From positions 4,255,938 through 4,319,937 of the forward strand of contig NC_060967.1 in assembly GCF_910589235.1 (NCBI RefSeq): a stretch of 64,000 nt of DNA, read 5' to 3'. The notes below the pieces were generated by a model. The model was not told where the DNA came from. It searched no databases and was given only the letters and a program-made list of their open reading frames with translations. Source of the DNA: Vespa crabro. Its lineage: Eukaryota; Arthropoda; Insecta; Hymenoptera; Vespidae. The translations under genes and the position numbers were made by a program. How positions within the stretch are numbered: the first letter of the stretch is position 1; each line of letters starts with the position of its first letter. Positions 27,295-40,098 of the stretch are shown here, piece by piece.

Positions 27295-27630
27295 GAAGGA
27301 ATTATTTCAATGTTTTCACGATTTTATCTCCGCATATAGAGAAATTCGCATGTGTCGATCAGGTTTTTCGATAAATTTCATGTTAATACTCGTATTTACA
27401 CATAGTCACACGTATATTATGGTTATATACTTTATTCTGAGTCGACAGAATATAAATAATTGAAATTGAATGAGATTTCAACCTTTCGCTTTTCGACGAT
27501 ACGACTATTTGTGCGAAAAATAGTATATAAGATATGGAACAATGTTCAAACGTCGTATCCAAGGTAAAATAGATGTTTGGTCTCCTGAAAGACTATGTCC
27601 GAATCGTTTGGTAACATTTTTCAAACTGTA
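27295..27630 (+). repeat. 336-bp unit, full haplotype C
   Basis: It has the full linked set of haplotype C with deletion of G160, matching the copies at 18534 and 39763 by eye. The next unit (27631) is a partial haplotype D copy, unlike the neighbours of the other C copies. Confidence 0.9.
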
Positions 27631-28304
27631 GAAGGAATTATTTCAATGTTTTCACGATTTTATCTCCGCATATAGAGAAATTCGCATGTGTCGATCATGT
27701 TTTTCGATAAATTTCATGTTAATATTCGTATTTTCTAATAGTCACAGTTATATTATTGTTATATTCTTTATTCTGCGTCGACAGAATATGAAATAATTGA
27801 AATTGAATGAGATTTCAACCTTTCGTTTTTCGACGATACGACTATTTGTGCGAAAAATAGTATATAAGATATGGAACAATGTTCAAACGTCGTATCCAAG
27901 GTAAAATAGATGTTTGGTCTCCTGAAAGACTATGTCCGAATCGTTTGGTAACATTTTTCAAACTGTAGAAGGAATTATTTCAATGTTTTCACGATTTTAT
28001 CTCCGCATATAGAGAAATTCGCATGTGTCGATCAGGTTTTTCGATAAATTTCATGTTAATACTCGTATTTACTCATAGTCACAGTTATATTATTGTTATA
28101 TTCTTTATTCTGCGTCGACAGAATATGAAATAATTGAAATTGAATGAGATTTCAACCTTTCGCTTTTCGACGATACGACTATTTGTGCGAAAAATAGTAT
28201 ATAAGATATGGAACAATGTTCAAACGTCGTATCCAAGGTAAAATAGATGTTTGGTCTCCTGAAAGACTATGTCCGAATCGATTGGTAACATTTTTCAAAC
28301 TGTA

Positions 28305-31300
28305 GAAGGAATTATTTCAATGTTATCAGGATTTTAAAACCGCATAAAGCGAAATTCGCTTGTGTCGATCAGGTTTTTCGATAAATTTCATGTTAATACT
28401 CGTATTTTCTCATAGTCACAGTTATATCTTTGTTATATTCTTTATTCTGCTTCGACAGAATATGAAATAATTGAAATTGAATGAGATTTCAACCTATCGT
28501 TTTTCGACGATACGACTATTTGTGCGAAAAATAGTATATAAGATATGGAACAATGTTCAAACGTCGTATCCAAGGTAAAATAGATGTTTGGTCTCCTGAA
28601 AGACTATGTCCGAATCGTTTGGTAACATTTTTCAAACTGTAGAAGGAATTATTTCAATGTTTTCACGATTTTATCTCCGCATATAGCGAAATTCGCATGT
28701 GTCGATCAGGTTTTTCGATAAATTTCATGTTAATACTCGTATTTACTCATAGTCACAGTTATATTATTGTTATATTCTTTATTCTGCGTCGACAGAATAT
28801 GAAATAATTGAAATTGAATGAGATTTCAACCTTTCGCTTTTCGACGATACGACTATTTGTGCGAAAAATAGTATATAAGATATGGAACAATGTTCAAACG
28901 TCGTATCCAAGGTAAAATAGATGTTTGGTCTCCTGAAAGACTATGTCCGAATCGTTTGGTAACATTTTTCAAACTGTAGAAGGAATTATTTCAATGTTTT
29001 CACGATTTTATCTCCGCATATAGCGAAATTCGCATGTGTCGATCAGGTTTTTCGATAAATTTCATGTTAATACTCGTATTTACTCATAGTCACAGTTATA
29101 TTATTGTTATATTCTTTATTCTGCGTCGACAGAATATGAAATAATTGAAATTGAATGAGATTTCAACCTTTCGCTTTTCGACGATACGACTATTTGTGCG
29201 AAAAATCGTCTAAACGATATGGAACAATGTTCAAACGTCGTATCCAAGGTAAAATAGATGTTTGGTCTCCTGAAAGACTATGTCCGAATCGATTGGTAAC
29301 ATTTTTCAAACTGTAGAAGGAATTATTTCAATGTTATCTGGAATTTAAAACCGCATAAAGCGAAATTCGCTTGTGTCGATCAGGTTTTTCGATAAATTTC
29401 ATGTTAATACTCGTATTTTCTCATAGTCACAGTTATATCTTTGTTATATTCTTTATTCTGCTTCGACAGAATATGAAATAATTGAAATTGAATGAGATTT
29501 CAACCTATCGTTTTTCGACGATACGACTATTTGTGCGAAAAATAGTATATAAGATATGGAACAATGTTCAAACGTCGTATCCAAGGTAAAATAGATGTTT
29601 GGTCTCCTGAAAGACTATGTCCGAATCGTTTGGTAACATTTTTCAAACTGTAGAAGGAATTATTTCAATGTTTTCACGATTTTATCTCCGCATATAGAGA
29701 AATTCGCATGTGTCGATCAGGTTTTTCGATAAATTTCATGTTAATACTCGTATTTACTCATAGTCACAGTTATATTATTGTTATATTCTTTATTCTGCGT
29801 CGACAGAATATGAAATAATTGAAATTGAATGAGATTTCAACCTTTCGCTTTTCGACGATACGACTATTTGTGCGAAAAATAGTATATAAGATATGGAACA
29901 ATGTTCAAACGTCGTATCCAAGGTAAAATAGATGTTTGGTCTCCTGAAAGACTATGTCCGAATCGTTTGGTAACATTTTTCAAACTGTAGAAGGAATTAT
30001 TTCAATGTTTTCACGATTTTATCTCCGCATATAGCGAAATTCGCATGTGTCGATCAGGTTTTTCGATAAATTTCATGTTAATACTCGTATTTTCTCATAG
30101 TCACAGTTATATTATTGTTATATTCTTTATTCTGCGTCGACAGAATATGAAATAATTGAAATTGAATGAGATTTCAACCTTTCGCTTTTCGACGATACGA
30201 CTATTTGTGCGAAAAATAGTATATAAGATATGGAACAATGTTCAAACGTCGTATCCAAGGTAAAATAGATGTTTGGTCTCCTGAAAGACTATGTCCGAAT
30301 CGTTTGGTAACATTTTTCAAACTGTAGAAGGAATTATTTCAATGTTATCAGGATTTTAAAACCGCATAAAGCGAAATTCGCTTGTGTCGATCAGGTTTTT
30401 CGATAAATTTCATGTTAATACTCGTATTTTCTCATAGTCACAGTTATATCTTTGTTATATTCTTTATTCTGCTTCGACAGAATATGAAATAATTGAAATT
30501 GAATGAGATTTCAACCTATCGTTTTTCGACGATACGACTATTTGTGCGAAAAATAGTATATAAGATATGGAACAATGTTCAAACGTCGTATCCAAGGTAA
30601 AATAGATGTTTGGTCTCCTGAAAGACTATGTCCGAATCGTTTGGTAACATTTTTCAAACTGTAGAAGGAATTATTTCAATGTTTTCACGATTTTATCTCC
30701 GCATATAGAGAAATTCGCATGTGTCGATCAGGTTTTTCGATAAATTTCATGTTAATACTCGTATTTTCTCATAGTCACAGTTATATTATTGTTATATTCT
30801 TTATTCTGCGTCGACAGAATATGAAATAATTGAAATTGAATGAGATTTCAACCTTTCGCTTTTCGACGATACGACTATTTGTGCGAAAAATAGTATATAA
30901 GATATGGAACAATGTTCAAACGTCGTATCCAAGGTAAAATAGATGTTTGGTCTCCTGAAAGACTATGTCCGAATCGTTTGGTAACATTTTTCAAACTGTA
31001 GAAGGAATTATTTCAATGTTTTCACGATTTTATCTCCGCATATAGCGAAATTCGCATGTGTCGATCAGGTTTTTCGATAAATTTCATGTTAATACTCGTA
31101 TTTACTCATAGTCACAGTTATATTATTGTTATATTCTTTATTCTGCGTCGACAGAATATAACATAATTGAAATTGAATGAGATTTCAACCTTTCGCTTTT
31201 CGACGATACGACTATTTGTGCGAAAAATAGTATATAAGATATGGAACAATGTTCAAACGTCGTATCCAAGGTAAAATAGATGTTTGGTCTCCTGAAAGAC

Positions 31301-34300
31301 TATGTCCGAATCGATTGGTAACATTTTTCAAACTGTAGAAGGAATTATTTCAATGTTATCAGGATTTTAAAACCGCATAAAGCGAAATTCGCTTGTGTCG
31401 ATCAGGTTTTTCGATAAATTTCATGTTAATACTCGTATTTTCTCATAGTCACAGTTATATTTTTGTTATATTCTTTATTCTGCTTCGACAGAATATGAAA
31501 TAATTGAAATTGAATGAGATTTCAACCTTTCGTTTTTCGACGATACGACTATTTGTGCGAAAAATAGTATATAAGATATGGAACAATGTTCAAACGTCGT
31601 ATCCAAGGTAAAATAGATGTTTGGTCTCCTGAAAGACTATGTCCGAATCGTTTGGTAACATTTTTCAAACTGTAGAAGGAATTATTTCAATGTTTTCACG
31701 ATTTTATCTCCGCATATAGAGAAATTCGCATGTGTCGATCAGGTTTTTCGATAAATTTCATGTTAATACTCGTATTTACTAATAGTCACAGTTATATTAT
31801 TGTTATATTCTTTATTCTGCGTCGACAGAATATGAAATAATTGAAATTGAATGAGATTTCAACCTTTCGCTTTTCGACGATACGACTATTTGTGCGAAAA
31901 ATAGTATATAAGATATGGAACAATGTTCAAACGTCGTATCCAAGGTAAAATAGATGTTTGGTCTCCTGAAAGACAATGTCCGAATCGTTTGGTAACATTT
32001 TTCAAACTGTAGAAGGAATTATTTCAATGTTATCAGGATTTTAAAACCGCATATAGAGAAATTCGCTTGTGTCGATCAGGTTTTTCGATAAATTTCATGT
32101 TAATACTCGTATTTTCTCATAGTCACAGTTATATCTTTGTTATATTCTTTATTCTGCTTCGACAGAATATGAAATAATTGAAATTGAATGAGATTTCAAC
32201 CTATCGTTTTTCGACGATACGACTATTTGTGCGAAAAATAGTATATAAGATATGGAACAATGTTCAAACGTCGTATCCAAGGTAAAATAGATGTTTGGTC
32301 TCCTGAAAGACTATGTCCGAATCGTTTGGTAACATTTTTCAAACTGTAGAAGGAATTATTTCAATGTTTTCACGATTTTATCTCCGCATATAGAGAAATT
32401 CGCATGTGTCGATCAGGTTTTTCGATAAATTTCATGTTAATACTCGTATTTTCTAATAGTCACAGTTATATTATTGTTATATTCTTTATTCTGCGTCGAC
32501 AGAATATGAAATAATTGAAATTGAATGAGATTTCAACCTTTCGCTTTTCGACGATACGACTATTTGTGCGAAAAATAGTATATAAGATATGGAACAATGT
32601 TCAAACGTCGTATCCAAGGTAAAATAGATGTTTGGTCTCCTGAAAGACTATGTCCGAATCGTTTGGTAACATTTTTCAAACTGTAGAAGGAATTATTTCA
32701 ATGTTTTCACGATTTTATCTCCGCATATAGCGAAATTCGCATGTGTCGATCAGGTTTTTCGATAAATTTCATGTTAATACTCGTATTTACTCATAGTCAC
32801 AGTTATATTATTGTTATATTCTTTATTCTGCGTCGACAGAATATGAAATAATTGAAATTCAATGAGATTTCAACCTTTCGCTTTTCGACGATACGACTAT
32901 TTGTGCGAAAAATAGTATATAAGATATGGAACAATGTTCAAACGTCGTATCCAAGGTAAAATAGATGTTTGGTCTCCTGAAAGACAATGTCCGAATCGAT
33001 TGGTAACATTTTTCAAACTGTAGAAGGAATTATTTCAATGTTATCTGGAATTTAAACTCGCATAAAGATAAATTCGCTTGTGTCGATCAGGTTTTTCGAT
33101 AAATTTCAAGTTAATACTCGTATTTTCTCATAGTCACAGTTATATCTTTGTTATATTCTTTATTCTGCTTCGACAGAATATGAAATAATTGAAATTGAAT
33201 GAGATTTCAACCTATCGTTTTTCGACGATACGACTATTTGTGCGAAAAATAGTATATAAGATATGGAACAATGTTCAAACGTCGTATCCAAGGTAAAATA
33301 GATGTTTGGTCTCCTGAAAGACTATGTCCGAATCGTTTGGTAACATTTTTCAAACTGTAGAAGGAATTATTTCAATGTTTTCACGATTTTATCTCCGCAT
33401 ATAGAGAAATTCGCATGTGTCGATCAGGTTTTTCGATAAATTTCATGTTAATACTCGTATTTACTCATAGTCACAGTTATATTATTGTTATATTCTTTAT
33501 TCTGCGTCGACAGAATATGAAATAATTGAAATTGAATGAGATTTCAACCTTTCGCTTTTCGACGATACGACTATTTGTGCGAAAAATAGTATATAAGATA
33601 TGGAACAATGTTCAAACGTCGTATCCAAGGTAAAATAGATGTTTGGTCTCCTGAAAGACTATGTCCGAATCGTTTGGTAACATTTTTCAAACTGTAGAAG
33701 GAATTATTTCAATGTTTTCACGATTTTATCTACGCATATAGCGAAATTCGCATGTGTCGATCAGGTTTTTCGATAAATTTCATGTTAATACTCGTATTTT
33801 CTAATAGTCACAGTTATATTATTGTTATATTCTTTATTCTGCGTCGATAGAATATAACATAATTGAAATTGAATGAGATTTCAACCTTTCGTTTTTCGAC
33901 GATACGTCTATTTGTGCGAAAAATAGTATATAAGATATGGAACAATGTTCAAACGTCGTATCCAAGGTAAAATAGATGTTTGGTCTCCTGAAAGACTATG
34001 TCCGAATCGTTTGGTAACATTTTTCAAACTGTAGAAGGAATTATTTCAATGTTATCTGGAATTTAAACCCGCATATAGATAAATTCGCTTGTGTCGATCA
34101 GGTTTTTCGATAAATTTCATGTTAATACTCGTATTTTCTCATAGTCACAGTTATATCTTTGTTATATTCTTTATTCTGCTTCGACAGAATATGAAATAAT
34201 TGAAATTGAATGAGATTTCAACCTATCGTTTTTCGACGATACGACTATTTGTGCGAAAAATAGTATATAAGATATGGAACAATGTTCAAACGTCGTATCC

Positions 34301-37300
34301 AAGGTAAAATAGATGTTTGGTCTCCTGAAAGACTATGTCCGAATCGTTTGGTAACATTTTTCAAACTGTAGAAGGAATTATTTCAATGTTTTCACGATTT
34401 TATCTCCGCATATAGAGAAATTCGCATGTGTCGATCAGGTTTTTCGATAAATTTCATGTTAATACTCGTATTTACTAATAGTCACAGTTATATTATTGTT
34501 ATATTCTTTATTCTGCGTCGACAGAATATGAAATAATTGAAATTGAATGAGATTTCAACCTTTCGCTTTTCGACGATACGACTATTTGTGCGAAAAATAG
34601 TATATAAGATATGGAACAATGTTCAAACGTCGTATCCAAGGTAAAATAGATGTTTGGTCTCCTGAAAGACTATGTCCGAATCGATTGGTAACATTTTTCA
34701 AACTGTAGAAGGAATTATTTCAATGTTTTCACGATTTTATCTCCGCATATAGCGAAATTCGCATGTGTCGATCAGGTTTTTCGATAAATTTCATGTTAAT
34801 ACTCGTATTTACTCATAGTCACAGTTATATTATTGTTATATTCTTTATTCTGCGTCGACAGAATATGAAATAATTGAAATTGAATGAGATTTCAACCTTT
34901 CGCTTTTCGACGATACGACTATTTGTGCGAAAAATCGTATATACGATATGAAACAATGTTCAAACGTCGTATCCAAGGTAAAATAGATGTTTGGTCTCCT
35001 GAAAGACCATGTCCGAATCGATTGGTAACATTTTTCAAACTGTAGAAGGAATTATTTCAATGTTATCAGGATTTTAAACCCGCATAAAGCGAAATTCGCT
35101 TGTGTCGATCAGGTTTTTCGATAAATTTCATGTTAATACTCGTATTTTCTCATAGTCACAGTTATATCTTTGTTATATTCTTTATTCTGCTTCGACAGAA
35201 TATGAAATAATTGAAATTGAATGAGATTTCAACCTATCGTTTTTCGACGATACGACTATTTGTGCGAAAAATAGTATATAAGATATGGAACAATGTTCAA
35301 ACGTCGTATCCAAGGTAAAATAGATGTTTGGTCTCCTGAAAGACTATGTCCGAATCGTTTGGTAACATTTTTCAAACTGTAGAAGGAATTATTTCAATGT
35401 TTTCACGATTTTATCTCCGCATATAGAGAAATTCGCATGTGTCGATCATGTTTTTCGATAAATTTCATGTTAATATTCGTATTTTCTAATAGTCACAGTT
35501 ATATTATTGTTATATTCTTTATTCTGCGTCGATAGAATATAACATAATTGAAATTGAATGAGATTTCAACCTTTCGCTTTTCGACGATACGACTATTTGT
35601 GCGAAAAATAGTATATAAGATATGGAACAATGTTCAAACGTCGTATCCAAGGTAAAATAGATGTTTGGTCTCCTGAAAGACTATGTCCGAATCGTTTGGT
35701 AACATTTTTCAAACTGTAGAAGGAATTATTTCAATGTTTTCACGATTTTATCTCCGCATATAGAGAAATTCGCATGTGTCGATCAGGTTTTTCGATAAAT
35801 TTCATGTTAATACTCGTATTTACTCATAGTCACAGTTATATTATTGTTATATTCTTTATTCTGCGTCGACAGAATATGAAATAATTGAAATTGAATGAGA
35901 TTTCAACCTTTCGCTTTTCGACGATACGACTATTTGTGCGAAAAATAGTATATAAGATATGGAACAATGTTCAAACGTCGTGTTCAAGGTAAAATAGATG
36001 TTTGGTCTCCTGAAAGACCATGTCCGAATCGATTGGTAACATTTTTCAAACTGTAGAAGGAATTATTTCAATGTTATCTGGAATTTAAACCCGCATAAAG
36101 ATAAATTCGCTTGTGTCGATCAGGTTTTTCGATAAATTTCAAGTTAATACTCGTATTTTCTCATAGTCACAGTTATATCTTTGTTATATTCTTTATTCTG
36201 CTTCGACAGAATATGAAATAATTGAAATTGAATGAGATTTCAACCTATCGTTTTTCGACGATACGACTATTTGTGCGAAAAATAGTATATAAGATATGGA
36301 ACAATGTTCAAACGTCGTATCCAAGGTAAAATAGATGTTTGGTCTCCTGAAAGACTATGTCCGAATCGTTTGGTAACATTTTTCAAACTGTAGAAGGAAT
36401 TATTTCAATGTTTTCACGATTTTATCTCCGCATATAGAGAAATTCGCATGTGTCGATCAGGTTTTTCGATAAATTTCATGTTAATACTCGTATTTTCTAA
36501 TAGTCACAGTTATATTATTGTTATATTCTTTATTCTGCGTCGATAGAATATAACATAATTGAAATTGAATGAGATTTCAACCTTTCGTTTTTCGACGATA
36601 CGACTATTTGTGCGAAAAATAGTATATAAGATATGGAACAATGTTCAAACGTCGTATCCAAGGTAAAATAGATGTTTGGTCTCCTGAAAGACTATGTCCG
36701 AATCGTTTGGTAACATTTTTCAAACTGTAGAAGGAATTATTTCAATGTTTTCACGATTTTATCTCCGCATATAGCGAAATTCGCATGTGTCGATCAGGTT
36801 TTTCGATAAATTTCATGTTAATACTCGTATTTTCTAATAGTCACAGTTATATTATTGTTATATTCTTTATTCTGCGTCGACAGAATATGAAATAATTGAA
36901 ATTGAATGAGATTTCAACCTTTCGTTTTTCGACGATACGACTATTTGTGCGAAAAATAGTATATAAGATATGAAACAATGTTCAAACGTCGTGTTCAAGG
37001 TAAAATAGATGTTTGGTCTCCTGAAAGACTATGTCCGAATCGTTTGGTAACATTTTTCAAACTGTAGAAGGAATTATTTCAATGTTATCTGGAATTTAAA
37101 CCCGCATATAGATAAATTCGCTTGTGTCGATCAGGTTTTTCGATAAATTTCATGTTAATACTCGTATTTTCTCATAGTCACAGTTATATTTTTGTTATAT
37201 TCTTTATTCTGCTTCGACAGAATATGAAATAATTGAAATTGAATGAGATTTCAACCTATCGTTTTTCGACGATACGACTATTTGTGCGAAAAATAGTATA

Positions 37301-38077
37301 TAAGATATGGAACAATGTTCAAACGTCGTATCCAAGGTAAAATAGATGTTTGGTCTCCTGAAAGACTATGTCCGAATCGTTTGGTAACATTTTTCAAACT
37401 GTAGAAGGAATTATTTCAATGTTTTCACGATTTTATCTCCGCATATAGAGAAATTCGCATGTGTCGATCAGGTTTTTCGATAAATTTCATGTTAATACTC
37501 GTATTTACTCATAGTCACAGTTATATTATTGTTATATTCTTTATTCTGCGTCGACAGAATATGAAATAATTGAAATTGAATGAGATTTCAACCTTTCGCT
37601 TTTCGACGATACGACTATTTGTGCGAAAAATAGTATATAAGATATGGAACAATGTTCAAACGTCGTATCCAAGGTAAAATAGATGTTTGGTCTCCTGAAA
37701 GACCATGTCCGAATCGATTGGTAACATTATTCAAACTGTAGAAGGAATTATTTCAATGTTTTCACGATTTTATCTCCGCATATAGCGAAATTCGCATGTG
37801 TCGATCAGGTTTTTCGATAAATTTCATGTTAATACTCGTATTTTCTCATAGTCACAGTTATATTATTGTTATATTCTTTATTCTGCGTCGACAGAATATA
37901 AAATAATTGAAATTGAATGAGATTTAAACCTTTCGTTTTTCGACGATACGACTATTTGTGCGAAAAATCCTATATAAGATATGGAACAATGTTCAAACGT
38001 CGTATCCAAGGTAAAATAGATGTTTGGTCTCCTGAAAGACAATGTCCGAATCGATTGGTAACATTTTTCAAACTGTA
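28305..38077 (+). repeat. Block 6: near-regular B-A-A trimer organisation
   Basis: B units start at 28305, 29316, 30327, 31338, 32012, 33023, 34034, 35045, 36056 and 37067. All steps are 1,011 bp (three units) except 31338 to 32012, which is 674 bp (two units, one A lost). The 1,011-bp step resumes afterwards, and the mosaic with B-type markers in its second half at 38078 falls one further trimer on. B1 and B2 units occur in mixed order, so the trimers are not identical copies. This is the most regular stretch of higher-order spacing in the window. Confidence 0.85.
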
Positions 38078-38414
38078 GAAGGAATTATTTCAATGTTTTC
38101 ACGATTTTATCTCCGCATATAGCGAAATTCGCATGTGTCGATCAGGTTTTTCGATAAATTTCATGTTAATACTCGTATTTTCTCATAGTCACAGTTATAT
38201 CTTTGTTATATTCTTTATTCTGCTTCGACAGAATATGAAATAATTGAAATTGAATGAGATTTCAACCTATCGTTTTTCGACGATACGACTATTTGTGCGA
38301 AAAATAGTATATAAGATATGGAACAATGTTCAAACGTCGTATCCAAGGTGAAATAGATGTTTGGTCTCCTGAAAGACTATGTCCGAATCGTTTGGTAACA
38401 TTTTTCAAACTGTA
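38078..38414 (+). repeat. Mosaic unit: A head, B tail
   Basis: The head has TTTCACGATTTTATC and TTCGCATG (A), then TTTTCTCAT and ATATCTTTGTT, TGCTTCGAC and CTATCGTTTTT (B). The switch lies between unit positions 56 and 124. It sits exactly where the trimer spacing of block 6 predicts a B unit, so it was probably a B unit whose head was replaced by A sequence. It also has GGTGAAATAG instead of GGTAAAATAG near position 272. Confidence 0.85.
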
Positions 38415-39762
38415 GAAGGAATTATTTCAATGTTTTCACGATTTTATCTCCGCATATAGCGAAATTCGCATGTGTCGATCAGGTTTTTCGATAAATTTCA
38501 TGTTAATACTCGTATTTTCTCATAGTCACAGTTATATTATTGTTATATTCTTTATTCTGCGTCGACAGAATATGAAATAATTGAAATTGAATGAGATTTC
38601 AACCTTTCGTTTTTCGACGATACGACTATTTGTGCGAAAAATAGTATATAAGATATGGAACAATGTTCAAACGTCGTATCCAAGGTAAAATAGATGTTTG
38701 GTCTCCTGAAAGACAATGTCCGAATCGATTGGTAACATTTTTCAAACTGTAGAAGGAATTATTTCAATGTTATCTGGAATTTAAACCCGCATATAGATAA
38801 ATTCGCTTGTGTCGATCAGGTTTTTCGATAAATTTCATGTTAATACTCGTATTTTCTCATAGTCACAGTTATATTTTTGTTATATTCTTTATTCTGCTTC
38901 GACAGAATATGAAATAATTGAAATTGAATGAGATTTCAACCTATCGTTTTTCGACGATACGACTATTTGTGCGAAAAATAGTATATAAGATATGGAACAA
39001 TGTTCAAACGTCGTATCCAAGGTAAAATAGATGTTTGGTCTCCTGAAAGACTATGTCCGAATCGTTTGGTAACATTTTTCAAACTGTAGAAGGAATTATT
39101 TCAATGTTTTCACGATTTTATCTCCGCATATAGCAAAATTCGCATGTGTCGATCAGGTTTTTCGATAAATTTCATGTTAATACTCGTATTTACTCATAGT
39201 CACAGTTATATTATTGTTATATTCTTTATTCTGCGTCGACAGAATATGAAATAATTGAAATTGAATGAGATTTCAACCTTTCGCTTTTCGACGATACGAC
39301 TATTTGTGCGAAAAATAGTATATAAGATATGGAACAATGTTCAAACGTCGTATCCAAGGTAAAATAGATGTTTGGTCTCCTGAAAGACTATGTCCGAATC
39401 GTTTGGTAACATTTTTCAAACTGTAGAAGGAATTATTTCAATGTTTTCACGATTTTATCTCCGCATATAGAGAAATTCGCATGTGTCGATCAGGTTTTTC
39501 GATAAATTTCATGTTAATACTCGTATTTACTCATAGTCACAGTTATATTATTGTTATATTCTTTATTCTGCGTCGACAGAATATGAAATAATTGAAATTC
39601 AATGAGATTTCAACCTTTCGCTTTTCGACGATACGACTATTTGTGCGAAAAATAGTATATAAGATATGGAACAATGTTCAAACGTCGTATCCAAGGTAAA
39701 ATAGATGTTTGGTCTCCTGAAAGACTATGTCCGAATCGTTTGGTAACATTTTTCAAACTGTA

Positions 39763-40098
39763 GAAGGAATTATTTCAATGTTTTCACGATTTTATCTCCG
39801 CATATAGAGAAATTCGCATGTGTCGATCAGGTTTTTCGATAAATTTCATGTTAATACTCGTATTTACACATAGTCACACGTATATTATGGTTATATACTT
39901 TATTCTGAGTCGACAGAATATAAATAATTGAAATTGAATGAGATTTCAACCTTTCGCTTTTCGACGATACGACTATTTGTGCGAAAAATAGTATATAAGA
40001 TATGGAACAATGTTCAAACGTCGTATCCAAGGTAAAATAGATGTTTGGTCTCCTGAAAGACTATGTCCGAATCGTTTGGTAACATTTTTCAAACTGTA
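39763..40098 (+). repeat. 336-bp unit, full haplotype C
   Basis: It has the full linked set of haplotype C with deletion of G160. The preceding unit carries AAATTCAATGAG (G175 to C), a rare change otherwise seen only in the units at 32686, 42795 and 50545. Confidence 0.9.

Larger units (their letters stand above)
18870..28304 (+). repeat. Block 5: irregularly spaced B units and two mosaics
   Basis: Units 57 to 84 hold B units at 18870, 22240, 22914, 24936 and 25947, separated by 10, 2, 6 and 3 units, plus mosaics at 19881 and 26284. The first part (18870-20217) has many rare variants: TATCACCG at 19207 and 19544, TATCTACGCAGATAG at 19881, and the linked TATATACGATATGAAAC and GTGTTCAAGG changes. 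Units 20555 to 21902 return to near-reference A sequence. Haplotype D copies lie at 21903, 22577 and 27631. Confidence 0.8.
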
